From contig NGZR01000001.1 of NCBI GenBank assembly GCA_002197995.1, positions 3,782,001-3,846,000 on the forward strand: a stretch of DNA of 64,000 nucleotides. Direction: 5' to 3'. The position numbers were made by a program, and so were the translations under genes. The notes beneath the pieces were generated by a model. It had not been told where the DNA came from. It did not search any database and was given only the letters and a program-made list of their open reading frames with translations. Source of the stretch: Gaeumannomyces sp. JS-464 (Eukaryota > Ascomycota > Sordariomycetes > Magnaporthales > Magnaporthaceae). The stretch's first letter is position 1. Each line of letters opens with the position of its first letter. This document shows, in pieces, positions 47,176 to 59,416 of this stretch.

Positions 47176-48852
47176 GTATGATGACGTGTGGGATGATAAG
47201 TGGTTTTAAATGGCGAAATCCCTCGCCAGCCTGACTGGGGCCATCGGCATGGGTCTTTCTGGACAGCTGGCGGACCCTAAAGGAGGATAGCAGCGATGAC
47301 TATATTGGCCGCGGCCATTGCAAGAAGAGCAAGAGGAACAAGTTATCGCGACAAGGTCGTGATGATCGTGTCAGGGACGGCGACTACAAGAAGGACAACG
47401 ATATGTTTCTCTTATGTTTCTTTTTGTCTGCCGTAACTTTTATACCAAACCCAGGTACCCGTCAGCCATGAGGTGCTCAATCCCTAGTGGACTTTTTGAT
47501 CGACCGCCGTCTGCGTGAGCCTCGTCCCGAATTCAAGCCTCCGCCACCATTCTGACGGAGTCTCTCACCCGACTCTAGCCGCTCCCGCCATACTATCCAG
47601 CATTCCTCCATATCCGCCTCGCACCTATCCGGCACGTTTGCCGCCAATCCTCTGTTACTCTCCGGCGAGTGTTGCACATGTTTATGCAATTCTCGAAAGT
47701 ATCTTGTATTCGCTTTAGCATGTAGTTAGCGGATGTCAAATCGGTCGGTAGCCCCGGGGTAGCTGTCGGGGACAATCCGACTGCGCGGCGACGGCGGTGG
47801 GAACGGCTGGCAGGACGAATTGAAATACAGCCGAAAAGCGTATTTCGGGGAAGTTCCAAACTCGGGGGAAAAATAAGTTGCGGGAAGCTGGCGTGTGAAA
47901 TGTTGGCCGAGGTGATGCGTTATAGCTAAAGAAGCCGTGGATGCTGAACAAGCACAAATGGCAAGCACGGGTTTCTGGCTTTATACTTGGGTATTTTACC
48001 TAAGTAAGGTACCTACCCACACACCTACCTAGGCATTTGTCTACAAGATACGATGCTGCCGATTGCCTCATTCACAAACCTCGAGATTGGAAACATCGTG
48101 CACCGTAGTAAGCGCGCAAAGCTTTTGCTGGTTGTTAGTGCTTTTTCTTCTTTGAGGGCCACCGGCCTGCTAAGCCTCTCCCCTCATGGAGCTTTGCGGT
48201 CCACTTTTCAGCGTCAACTCCACGCCGTAAAAGTGGAAGAATCCATAGATGCGAGGTTGCGGGGTATGCCCGCCACGGCGCTTATTCCATTAACTTGTTA
48301 GTCGAGCCTTGTGAGGCTATTTCCAAGTGGAAATATTGCATGGGGAATCTTCAAGTAAGGGTAGAAGTGGAGGGTCGGCGTTGAGGCTGGGCGAGGCGCA
48401 AGTTTCTCAAGGGTTTCTCGTTGTGGAGATGCGGCTCCGCCAGATCCACAGCAACCACCATGTGGGATTAATACCCTGGTCAGTACAAGAAACACGCGAC
48501 CTCTTACTCTGCTTTCGTCGCTTTTCTTCCAACATCTTTGTTAGTGGATGAATTGATCACAAAAGAAAAGGCATCGCGTTCTCGCATTCCGTGTGTCACT
48601 CGGTTGTGGGTTGCGCTACACTTTTGTGCTCGTATGTTTGTTTCCATTTTTAGGCGCAACCACTCCAGTGCCTTTCCCACAACACTTGTGTGCTGCGATG
48701 TCGTGTATTGCTTCTTTCGACGCCCACCTACATATACCATGCATACCTACTCCTAGCGTGCTAGGTGTAAGTACTTAGGACCTGAACAACTCCTTGATTT
48801 CGAACTCTCTCATCGTCAGCTTCCATCATACAACTTCCAATTCGCTAAAAAC
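47176..48852. other. Intergenic
   Basis: About 1.7 kb. Several CCTA/TACC-rich patches near 48000-48035 and 48725-48775. No coding sequence is supported. Confidence 0.5.
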
Positions 48853-49685
48853 ATGGACTGCAACACAGTCGTCGTAAACGATGAAAAGGTCCGTGAAGGG
48901 CGCCATGGGCCGCTATTCAGGGCCTTGGACCACGAAACCGCAGAACATCGCGCCGCCGAACGTCTTGGCCTGGAGCAGCCCGCGCTGGAAAAGGCGCTAT
49001 CACTGCTCCAGCAGAGGCCGAAAGACAGCGACAGCCTCCATTATCCCGTTGTGGCCTACGTCGGGTACCGGCGCCAAGATGATCGCGTTTACCTCGTGAC
49101 TGAGGCACACAACGGCCGAACCCTTTCCGACCAAATAAAATCCGACGGGGCGCCCCCGCCTATGGGCGTCGTCCGCTGGTACCTCGGCAGCATCGTGCGA
49201 GGACTAGAGGAACTGTACACTAACCAGGGCCTGACCGTCGTCTTCCTCGATGCCCGCCAGATTCGGATAGGCCGCCTCGGCCTCCCCAGATCGAAGGCCC
49301 CATTCTCGACATCACCGTCACGGGCCAGCCTTTCCTTTCCACTGCCCTGACAATACCCGCAATCGCCTTAAACGGCCGGGGCGGCGGCAGCCTACGGAGG
49401 GCGGACGTCTGGCTGCTTGGCATCGTGGCGGCTCAGCTGGTGACGGGCAAGCACGGCCTCGTCGCTGATTACGCGACGGCCACCTCGCTGGGGATGGAAA
49501 TCGCCAAGCAGAGCCCCGTGAGCGACGCTTTAGAGCTGCTGATCCCCGACTACAAGCAATATGAAACGCTGGCTGACGGCTCGGATGCGCTGGATTTTTT
49601 GCGGCGGTGCTTGACTGTAAATAGCGAAGATCGGCCGAGCATCGCGGAGCTCCGCGATCACCCTTTCCTGGATTATGTGGAGTGA
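48853..49685 (+). CDS. Protein-kinase-like (probable pseudokinase)
   Basis: About 277 residues from ATG 48853 once the CCCC at 49284-49287 is read as five C, which joins 'IRIGRLGLPQIEG' smoothly. The C-lobe architecture of a protein kinase is visible: 'LGSIVRGLEELYTNQGLTVV' (helix E), 'RRADVWLLGIVAAQLVTGKH' (helix F with DVWxxG) and 'FLRRCLTVNSEDRPSIAELR' followed by 'DHPFLDYV' (helices H/I). The HRD triad is replaced by 'FLDARQIRIG', no DFG is present, and the N-lobe shows no glycine loop or VAIK lysine. I therefore infer a catalytically dead relative that may act as a scaffold or regulator. It sits 1.7 kb downstream of the HET/ankyrin gene on the same strand. Confidence 0.7.
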
Positions 49686-50283
49686 TGGCCTTGATGGGGA
49701 GGTCGCGAATGCGCAAGCTATCATGGCGTTGTGGCACGGCATGCCTTCTCAGGCCTTGGGTAGGGTAGACGGGAAACGATGCGATCTGAAGTGCAAAGTG
49801 GGATTGAAGCTTTCGTCAAGGCCAAGTCGGTGCCATGCAGGCCAGGCCTCGCGACCTTCATGGGACATGGGGGATATATGAAGAGAAGTACTTCAGCCCA
49901 CTCCCGAGTTGTCGACTCTCATCTTTTGAGCTAGGAACAGAACGGAATAGACAGTCTGCAAGCCTAGAAAATTACCGAAACCGTAACCTCCCACTACTCC
50001 TAGGATCCTCTGGGCGTACAGCGCTACGATTTCATGCTTTCTGAGCACGTCGAGCCCTGACGCCTGGATGCGCACCAGTTCGCTGGATTATGCCGTTCTG
50101 GCTAAAGAAATAGGTTGAGGAGTTTGAGCCGCTGAACCAGTTGAACGTTCCTTACATGGACGGTAAACGGAAACTATCCGAGAGGAGGCTTCTGTTGGTA
50201 CCAGGTGGAGAACTTGCTGCATGGTCCTTTTCATTCATGGGCTAAGGCAGAACCTTTTGGCCCGCCTTCTACTGGTGATCCCG
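49686..50283. other. Intergenic, convergent 3' ends
   Basis: About 600 bp between the pseudokinase and the esterase. Nothing supported. Confidence 0.5.
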
Positions 50284-51637
50284 CTAGTTCCTCACATCTC
50301 TGCCAGTCCTCCCACCAAAGGGCAGCGGCTTCCACAGAGCCCGGCGGCCGAAGTGGTACAGGCAGTCCATCCAGGTCGGCCAGTAGTGGCCGCCCCACGG
50401 CTGGATCCGGCTTCAGGTAGGGGATCCGGTTCGCGTTCATGGCGACCTCGATGGAGCGATCCATGTCAAAGGTGAAGTCGTACAGGCCGTACGAATTGAA
50501 CACGCCCTTGCGCCTCATCGCGTCCGCGCGGGGGGCCAGGTCCGAGGCGTTGACCATGCCCTGGGCGCCCGAGAAGATGCCAAAGTAGTCAAAGTAGTCG
50601 GTTGCGTTGACGAGCATCTCGTACGTCAGGCGCCCGCCCAGGCTGAGGCCGGCAAAGGCGCGCGGGACGGCGGACCCCTGGAGACGCGCAGGTTGGCCTC
50701 GACGAAGGGGAAGAGGTGGGCGAACAGGTTTTCGCGCACCACGGGAGCCTCGGGGGCGCGGGCGCCGGGGAGGCCGTAGGTGAAGTTGTACTCTGGCGCG
50801 ATGTTGTAGAAGCTCGGCATGACGACGACGGTCGGCTCGACGGCGCCCTCGGCGATCAGATTGTCCATGATGTTGCCCATGCGGCCCAGGTTCTGCCAGT
50901 CTTCGCCGTTGCCGCCGCCGCCGTGCGATAGGTAGAGGATGGGGTACTCGTTGGTCCTCCGACGCGCGGGGTAGCCTGGTTGTGTAGAGCGCGAACTCGT
51001 GCACGTCGGGCGCGGGCCAGACGGAGCCCGGGGATGTGTAGTTGACCGTTGTTACTGCGCCGCGCTCGCTAGCCTTGGCTCGGGGGAGGGCGTAGTCGAA
51101 GTTGAGGTCCGATCCCCCTGCCGGCGTCGCCTGGAACTTGGCGTCAAAGGGCACCTGGAACGACGAGGCGGTGGCGTCCCCGGGCACGTTGACAAAGGGA
51201 GGGTTTCCAGGGTCAATTACCCATTTGCCGCTGGCAAAGGTGCAGTTTGACGGGACGTCGCAGTCGACGAGGAATGCGTAGTTGTAAGTCCCTGAAGGCA
51301 GCGGGATCGTAAGGCGCCAATCGCCCTTGCCGCCGTGTTCCATGACGTAGGGCCAGTCGGCGTCCCCGAGGCCCCGAGCGGCTTGCGGGAGGGTGAAGTC
51401 GCCGGCTCGGTATTCCCTGGGGCTCCATCCGTCGGAGCGCTGCCAGCCCGTGTGCCACTGGTCGGTGAAGGGGAACAGGCCGCCGGCGACGAGGACGCTC
51501 GAAGCAGCGTCGTTGGCCAGCGTGAAGTCCACCTCATAGCCGGTTGGCGCGGCGCCTGTCTTGCGGACCGTGACGCCGGCTAGTCCTGTCTGGGTGAAGA
51601 GACCTAGGACCAGGGCGATGACAGAGATGGACGTCAT
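50284..51637 (-). CDS. Secreted alpha/beta-hydrolase esterase (CE1/enterochelin-esterase-like)
   Basis: ATG 51637 starts a clear signal peptide ('MTSISVIALVLGLFTQTGLA'). An N-terminal beta-sandwich-like region follows ('YNYAFLVDCDVPSNCT'), resembling the carbohydrate-binding or CBM48-like module of such esterases. The catalytic domain contains 'NEYPILYLSHGGGGNGEDWQ', 'TVVVMPSFYNIAPEY', the nucleophile elbow 'FAGLSLGGRLTYE' (GxSxG), 'YFDYFGIFSGAQG' and, near the end, 'GGHYWPTWMDCLYHF' with the expected catalytic His. At least three frame breaks occur (near 50955, 50690 and 50400); the true stop is TAG at 50284-50286. Length is about 450 residues. The family hydrolyses acetyl, feruloyl or similar esters of plant or microbial polymers outside the cell; the substrate is unknown. 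Confidence 0.8.
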
Positions 51638-53621
51638 TGTGAATGTTAGGCAAGTAGCTGGATGGTGGAGACGACTGATGCCGGGGACGAGACCTGCCCT
51701 AAAGCCAGGCCACAAAGCCCCCGTGAGCTTGGATGCGCCTTTATATCATTCCCAAGCTGGTGACGGCATCCCGGAGTTCTTGATCAAGCCGATCAGGGGT
51801 GACACGCGCAACTGCCGGCAGTTTCCAGAGGGGAACCTCCACGAACGCTTTCCCCCTACCCCGTACTTGGCGGGCGGAGAAGATGGGCCCATGGATGCGG
51901 GATTGCCAGCAAAGACATGGGTGGTGCATCGATGTACGCGCCCGTCAAGATCAATCCTGGATGGGGAAGCCTTTTCTCCCTCCGCGCGGATGCAACCGAC
52001 TCGGGCTCCACATCGAAAGGGGAAGGAGGTTGCTTCTTCGTCATTGACAGTCTTGGCATATGCCCGGACTCGGCCGTTTTGCGGAGCGGCAAGATCATGA
52101 GGAGGATATGGGGTTGGGTCGCGTATGATTTTGCGGGGAAGATGAACGACCTTCTCACAAACAGAGCAACCAAATCGCCGGGGTATGCGGGGTTGTGTGG
52201 GCATCCTCGGAACGTGTTGCATGTTTCCTGGATGTCTCCCGAGTTTTCTTAGATGCCCTCCGGGAAGAGCACACCACCGTTGAGTATTGTATCGAGAAGC
52301 CTCCGGATTCTCGAGGTGCAGAAGCGAAGCGGCATAACCTGCTCTGCTTCCCAACCCGACACCAACTCATCGTTTGACAGCGTGCCTGTAGCAAATATTC
52401 ATGCGGGCAATAAATAGTAGGCACAACCAAGTCACTGAACCAACATCTATCCTGACGCAGCAAAGACTGACTGGACACAAAAGGTGGCGAAAAAAAAAAA
52501 AAAAAAGCACCTCGGACAAAAAAAAACCAAAAAAAACCAAACTGTTGGTAGGAGTGTTACTCCTGTAGGCACGGAGATCTCCAAAGAGAAAGAACAAAGA
52601 TCTATAGATCTGGAAACTGGGTGTCTGTATTGATGCATAAGGAGGAGGAATCTAGTTACAGGAAGGGGATCCCAAGATCCCCTTTTGTAGGCTCGTGGGA
52701 GCGCACAGGCCTTAGGCCTGTTGCTCCACGAGACGTGGGGTCTTCCTGGATGCACGCGCTGGATCACGTGGATCAACACAAACACCCCAGGGCAATGGTA
52801 TCAATGCAGGTTCTGCTCATGCCGGGCTGGACAGTAAAGTAGTAACACAATAGAAAACGGGTGGAAACGAGGAGGGAAATTGACCAAGGAAGAAGGAGGG
52901 GAAAAGTCAAAACGACGAGAAAGGGAAAGAATTGCCAAAAACAAAAGTAAAAAGATGCAAGCAAAAACTGGCCAAAGGGAACAGAAAAAAGACCAGAACG
53001 GCAAAGGGAGAAAAAAAGGAAAAGAGAGAGAAAATAATAGCAAAAAAGGGGGGAAAAGAACAAAAGTGCGCGAATGTAAAGGAAAAAAACAGAGCAGAAA
53101 ACCCTAGTCTTAGTGGCCCAGCCCAAGCAAGGATCAACGAGTGCTATTATGCGTGGAAGTAACCTCTCCTGCAAGCCAGGAAGACAGGGGGAGCGCAGAT
53201 CCTCTGTCGCGTCGTCCTCGACATTGAGCTTTCAGCTCATGCGAGACAGAGCGCCCCCGCCGACGCTAGGGCACGCGGCCGGCAAGTTGCGGTCAAAAAC
53301 TCTCTGTGCGCGTTGGAGAGTGACAGCGGTCAGCCCGTCGGCCGTGAGGTTGACGCCTCCGCTCCGCCGGGCCTCTACGGGTTTAGTCTCTTGATATTTC
53401 CCTCCCCATCCCTCCCCGGTCTGGGTCCATCCAGAGAGCTCGTCTTGGATCTACATAGCACCGCCAGGCGCAACGAGCAAGGTTTTGACGGCCTAATAAG
53501 CGAACCTGCTCTACGCGCGGGGAAGCAGGAGGATGTGAGGATCTCTTGGGCTCTCCTTTAGTTGCTGAACGAGGTTTAGGCTAGGCTTTGAAGAGAGCTG
53601 CCTACCTAACATACCTTTGCT
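51638..53621. other. Intergenic with A-rich tracts
   Basis: About 2 kb. An A-rich patch at 52489-52546 and a long purine-rich (A/G) region at 52870-53100 stand out from the GC-rich surroundings. No gene is supported. Confidence 0.5.
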
Positions 53622-54736
53622 TCAGATGATGTCATCGCAGAGCATACACTCCAAAACCTGCCTTAGCGTCCTCACCGGATGCAAGACTAGCTCCACCACG
53701 ACCCCCGCGCGGCTAGCACATCGCACTGCTCCAAAGTCAATTCGTCGCCGTCCCGGACGCCCAGCTCGTCCAGGGCCCGATCCAGCCTCTCCCCCAAGCG
53801 CTGCGGGCTCTCGGCCATGGCTCCGCACAGCTTGAACAGCTCAGCGGCGGCCTCCCCCTTGCCTGCGGCCTGGCGCTTCCAGTTCTTCCTGTCGAGGGTG
53901 TCGTAGCCCATCAGGGTCAGCGCGCACCCGGAGGCGAACGTCTCGAAGGCCGTCTCTGCGTGCTCTGACGCCTCGAAGAACAGCACGCTGGTCGTGACGG
54001 TTGCGCCGTAGACAGTCCTCTCCTTTTCCCTGTGCGAAGACGAGCTGAGGAGCATGGCCGTGTCGCCGCCCAGTCGGTACCCGGACACGTAGTAGTCCCC
54101 GTACTGCTGCTCTATGGGTTCAACGCCTCCGCCGTACTTGATGGCTATGATGGCTTCGTTGGTCAGCAGGGGCGGATTAGACAGCTCTATGGACCCCATG
54201 CGCAGGCTCGCCCGGATGGATGTTTTGTTTTCCTGTAAACAGGTACATCAGTAAGGATTCTCCGTGTGGAATTACTGCTTCGGTCCATATTAACCCACGT
54301 CTATATTTTTCATAACATCGTTGTCGTACTGCCCCTTGACGGAGACGGAAGCTACAAACGGCAGGCCGACGCCGACGCCGAGTCCTAGGGACAAATGTTC
54401 CTTGCTGGTAGACCCTCTCGAAGTCTCGGTGGAGTTGTAGCTCGCCGTGGCGCCCGCGTCATGTCTGAGTATGATCTTGGTGGGGTGGCGCCAGTCATCA
54501 AGCAGGAAGGGCCTCTGGCTCTCCTCCCAAGGGTTGGAAGTATGGAGGCGGGAGGAGTGCAGGCACGTGCCTAGCCTGACCGTCTTGTCGGCCTTGTCCC
54601 ACGGCAGCGTGATTGGCAGCTTCCTCTGCACGAGATTCTGCAGCTCGCACTTCTCGACCGAGTCCCGGTCCTCAAAGTTTGGGATGGCCGGCCCCGGGGG
54701 CTGGGGTGGTACCCACGGGACAGGTGATGCTGGCAT
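53622..54736 (-). CDS. MACPF-like protein, shorter partner
   Basis: Two exons with an intron at 54233-54298 (GTGGGT donor, TACTGATG branch, TTTACAG acceptor). It is 349 residues when the CCCCC run at 53702-53706 is read as six, which replaces an early stop by the tail 'VVVELVLHPVRTLRQVL'. The N-terminus is Pro-rich. A Ser/Gly/Val-rich amphipathic stretch ('HLSLGLGVGVGLPFVASVSV') resembles a membrane-inserting hairpin. Then comes 'QQYGDYYVSGYRLGGDTAML' at about 54064-54106, which fits the MACPF/perforin signature Y-G-x-x-(F/Y)-x6-G-G with the usual Thr-His replaced by Asp-Tyr. The C-terminal part is helical. MACPF proteins oligomerise into membrane pores, so a membrane-acting role is inferred. 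It is divergently transcribed from a larger protein with the same signature. Confidence 0.6.
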
Positions 54737-55111
54737 GGCTGGTTGGGAATCTCCGATGGACTGGCTTCGACTGCGTCCACAGCGAATTCGCTGCGGCAGG
54801 GTGGCCCTCAGATATGCAAAAGCCTCGGGGCACTAGCGCAAGCATGTTCAAGCCCCCGAGAGTCCAGAATGGCCTCAACGAGAAGCCTGTCCAGGTGCGC
54901 AATGGCCTTGGTTTTCGGCGACTTCCACCATGATTGCCAGCTGTTGCGCGCTTAGCTCTTCTAACACTGGCTGGGAGCTCGAAGGTCAACCCGATCCAAG
55001 TATATCATGGCCAGGTTTTGTCTCCCCCGGCGTCTGTTCCTACCTTTTCATCCAAAGCCCAAACCTGAGCATGAAGGAGGGCAACATTTTCCTTACCCGA
55101 ATACCATCTAG
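54737..55111. promoter_or_regulatory. Shared upstream region of the divergent MACPF-like genes
   Basis: A 375 bp gap between the start of the minus-strand gene and the first recognisable exon of the plus-strand gene. It is short enough to act as a bidirectional promoter. The plus-strand gene probably has its start, or a further short exon, in here (an ATG at 55014 is in frame with the following exon, behind a TAG that doubles as a splice acceptor at 55110-55111). Confidence 0.4.
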
Positions 55112-58100
55112 CTCTTTGAGACTACACCCAGACCACGATACAAGGACAACTACCTCTTCCTGGGCTTCTCCCAGCCAGCCGTGGCCATGGGGCTGCTGTT
55201 GGTACCATACACCAATGCCATGCGGCTTGGGCAAGGGTACGTCCTCGCAATATTTCTTTCATCTCCTTCCTTCGTTTGAAGATCTACCTTACACTCCACA
55301 TCTTGATAACAGGTTCAACTCGTACACGCAGCAAATCTTCGTTGATGACGCCGTGGTCGTCAACCCAGGAGGGCAGAGAATGTCCTCAACGACGGAACGA
55401 CCATGCGCATCCTTGCCGAGGCCTGGTCAAAGCTCTCTGCCTGGACGCGCCAGAGGGAAATCGTGGCAGAAGACCCTAGCTCCGGCTCCGAAGAGAGCAG
55501 CGATGAGAATGCGGAAGAGGAAGCTGCCGCCGTTACTAAAACTTGCGGCAAGAATGTTGCGGCGGCGAAGAAAGAGGTGTCAGTGACGGCAGATTCCTCT
55601 GGCCCGCGGAAGACTGGTGCACCGGCAAAGCAATTCTCACCTCCGGTGGCCGGAAGTCAAGACTTTTCATTACTGGACTTCGGTTCGGAGCCCGGAAGCG
55701 ATACTGAGCCCGATGCTGGAGCGTCGGCTCACACTGAGCAGCCCACGCCCAAGCTTGGAGGGTCTTTCGAGGCATCTGAAGAGCGAACGACCACGTCGAC
55801 TGCCGCTGACGAAGGGGCCCGATCTCGGCAGAAAGAAATAGCGTTGGATTCAGCGGGAGTCGAAAAGTCGGCAGCCAGCACAAAGGCGGCGCGGAAGAGG
55901 GCAAATCGGTTACGCAGGATTAAACAGCGTGAAGCGGCGTTGCTTGACGCGGCGGACCGGGATCCAGAGATGGTGGCCCTGGCCGCCGATCTGCGCAAGG
56001 CCGAGCTGGAGAAGCGAAAGGCAAAATTGGAGCACTAGCATGAGCTCGAAAAGGAGGACCGCGCCGAGGAGAGCAGGCGTAGGCAGGAGGAACGAGAATA
56101 TCAGCGCCAGGTCGACAAAGGAGACGAGAGCAGGAGCAAAGAGACCGCGAGGCCATGTCGAAGGCCATCGAGGAGGCGGTGGCCGCCAAGGAAGGGTCGT
56201 AGTCTCTGGAGAAGATGAAGGAGATCACGAAGAAGAACAAGATGCTTGACACGCTTCGGTTCAACGGCATGGGCGAGAACACGCGGCAGTACAGCTTCGA
56301 CGCCTCGGCTCCCCGGGGCCCGAGCCAGACGGTGACGTACACGAGCCGCTTCATCGACCGGCTGAGCGACATCACGGACGACATGTGCATCTCGGGCTCG
56401 CTGTCCATCAAGGCGGCCAAGATTGGCGGCAGCGGCCGTGGCTCCTTCATCGACAGCGACAAATTCAAGGAGGCCGACCTCAACTACTACATCTCGGTGA
56501 AGGTGGTCAACCAGACGGTCAACTTCAAGGACGCACTCGAGTTCAAGAGCACCAAGAATGGGCTGAAAAGCAAAGAGAGCTTTGCCAAGGTCTACGGCGA
56601 CAGCTTCATCTCGGGCTTTCTAGAAGGCGGCGAGTTCAATGCGCTCGTCAGCATGAAGATCCTTAAGAGGCCAAAAAGACAGATATCCAGGCCGAGGCCA
56701 AAGCAGCCTTCACTACAGGCCCTACGGGTGTCGAGACCGAAGGCAACATTGGCATCGCGCACGAGAACATCTCGACGAACACCGAAACGACAATCCAGGT
56801 CAGTTGGTGCGGCGGGGGGCACATAAAGCCTATGGAGCAGCAATGGGATCTTAAGAGCCTGATGCAGGCGGCCGCGCGCTTCCCCGACCTCGTCGCCGAC
56901 TGCCCGTAGCGCACATACGCCATCCTGACAAAGTACGAGAACCTGCGGAGCTTTGTGGCGCAACAGCCGCCCACGGTCTCTCCGCTGTCGTACGAGAACG
57001 CGCTCCTTTACACAAACGTGCTCATGGAGGCCTCCATGGGCTACAAGGTGCTGTACAAGCAGCTCACCGAGAAGATCTTTCAGGTGCGCAACAAGACGGC
57101 GGGAATCGTGCCCTGGGAGAAGAAGGACAAAGGCGACCGCGCTGCTGCCAAGGCCGAGCCCGGGAAGCCCGCCGCGGCCCCTGTTGCTGCTGCTGCGGGG
57201 GCAGACGCTGGCGGAGGAGCAGGTATGCTGCCGACTCCGGCCGGGACGAGCGGTGCTGGAATGACCGATGTTGCCGGCTTTGGGAAAGCCAAGAAGTCGA
57301 GACACCCAAAAAGACCTCCCAGCCCGACATGCCGCCATCCGGGCGGCCCCTCGACGGCAATGGCGAAGAAAACAGCAGGTTCGAGGCATCCATCAGAGGC
57401 CTCGACGACGCACGCAGGGCGATCCGCCGACAGATGGCCCGTATAGTCACCGAGGTGGACAAGATCGAAGCGGAGCCGGGTCTGGCCACGCAGGAAGGCC
57501 ACGAGGAGCCCTTCCAGCCGCCGGCGTCGTTCGAGCTGCGGCTGCCCACGGTCAACGACCTCCGGGTCAAAGTGCACCCGCTCACGGGCCAGCGCATCGT
57601 GCAGAGCGAGGAGGACCGCAAGAGGGAGGAGGCGCTCGAGAAGGCCCCGCGTCTCTACTCCGACGGCGACGAGAAGACTGGCAACGTCAACGCCGAGGAG
57701 CGGCCCCAGCTTGACAAGTACGTCGAGCACGACACGGAAATCGGGCGGCATATGCAAATCAGCCCGGCGCTGGGGAGCCGCAAAATGGGCGATACCTTCA
57801 ACAACCTCGACTTCCTTCGGGCCGACTGGCAAGCTAAGAAGATCACCATCCACGTGGGAAAGGGCAGGGTGCAGTCGGTGGCTGTCGAATACGCAAATGG
57901 GCTGAGGGTAAAGAACGGCCACGTAAGTCTGGTGGTTCGAATTTGAATGCCCTCCCACAGAAAACACCAGCACTAACTAGAACTGAAACCTCGGAAGGCC
58001 GACAACGATGCCCAGGAATACGAAATGGGCCGCTTGGAGCCTGGTGAGCGCATCACGGCCGGTTCTATCGAGACTGGCAAGCCGGAGACTGCCGAACATG

Positions 58101-59416
58101 ATACAGGCAAGCCGATGAGCGACGACGAGAACGTCGTCGTCCTGGGGGTCAGGCTGTTCACCAACCGCGGGCGTAGCCTGCTCGCGCAATCCAGTTCCAG
58201 CATCCCGCAGCCTGGAGGGGGAGGAGCCAAGAAGAACGGTATTCTGTACAGCGGCGTCAAGATCCGCCAGTTCGACTGTCCCATGAGCCAGGGGACCCTC
58301 AAGGGCTTTTGGGCCGCAGCATCGATAACGAACATAGCGCTGGCCATGGCGTTTACCGTCCGGGATTCGTATGGGGAGACGCGCCAGCCGGCAAACCGAC
58401 AGATCTGACAACAGACTCCCAGATGAGGGTGGTGCCCAGCCGTTGGGGCCAGGTGGTCCATACCAACATTCAGAAAGGCCGGTGGAACGAGGTGGATGGG
58501 GCCCTCCGGATCTGGTACGCAGCCCCGCCACGGGTGCTGTGCGCCTTCAGCGAGGTCCGGGGCGAGGCAGAGAGATGCATTCCTGTGTCGTGGTACTGGC
58601 GGAAGGGCCAGAATGGCGAAGGAGGCGGGGCGGTTGCCGACACCCAGCGCGTCTATGTCAAGACCTCCTTCCACCAACAATGGGAGCTGCAGGGGATCTT
58701 TGACCACAAACGCGCCGACGGCACAGAAACTACCCCCCAAGAGAGCAAGCCCGGCATCCATCACCTCTCCTTCTCGTGGCTCGCCCTCCCCGAGAACGAG
58801 GTCAACTTCAACAGCGGCCTCTGCGACCTTCCGAGAGCACATCAAGCCAAAGGAGGCAAACGCGTCCCACAAGTACGCGGTCACATTCGAGAGGGCATAT
58901 GACAAGCGTCCGGCCAAGCCCGCCGTCTGGTGCATCACGCTCGACTACGACAACGAAAATAAGCCAGAAGTTTCATATACCGATCTGCGGTACAAGATAC
59001 ATAACCTGACTGAGAAGGGATTCGAGCTTGAGGCCCTGGCGTACAACAGGAGCAATCACAACGGCAACGTGTGGAGCTGGTGCACCTGGGACGAGAAGTA
59101 CGACAACAAAAAGGTCAAGTTCGAGGAGAGAGTGATCGGTATCGAGTCGCCGGAAGGCGTGGTGGACACCGAGGCCAGGGCAATCCCCAACCTGCAGGAG
59201 TACTGGAAGCCCTGGTTCGAGCACGGCCGCCGCCCCAAGGCCATCATGACGGGCATCAGCGGTTTCGGCGTCGTCGTGGACCCCGAGCACAAATACACCC
59301 ACTTGCGCAGTCAGTGGGAGGGCTCGCTGGAGGACGGTGGCATCAAGTGTGGCGTCGAACACTGGACTCAGCTGAAGTACATGAAAGCCATGTATCTGGC
59401 GATTTTGGAGGACTGA
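55112..59416 (+). pseudogene. Large MACPF-like conserved fungal protein, disrupted
   Basis: About 1,380 codons with introns 55237-55312 and 57923-57997. Segments in order: 'YKDNYLFLGFSQPAVAMGLL' and 'FNSYTQQIFVDDAVVVNP'; a charged Glu/Lys/Ala-rich coiled-coil-like region (55430-56260); a beta-rich block with 'DDMCISGSLSIKAAKIGGSG' and 'LNYYISVKVVNQTVNF'; and 'VYGDSFISGFLEGGEFNALV' (about 56589-56648), which fits the MACPF signature Y-G-x-x-F-x6-G-G. An Ala/Gly-rich linker and a long C-terminal part ending '...KYMKAMYLAILED' follow. I recognise it as a widespread fungal family without assigned function. Lesions: in-frame TAG at 56036, 56200 and 56907, and at least six frame breaks. Coding composition is strong throughout, so loss of function, if real, is recent. 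The true N-terminus is uncertain. Confidence 0.65.

Noticed and set aside
56036..56909. Reassigned genetic code (TAG read as Gln)
   Set aside because: Several genes here end naturally in TAG (kinase-like at 28393, esterase at 50284), so TAG works as a stop.
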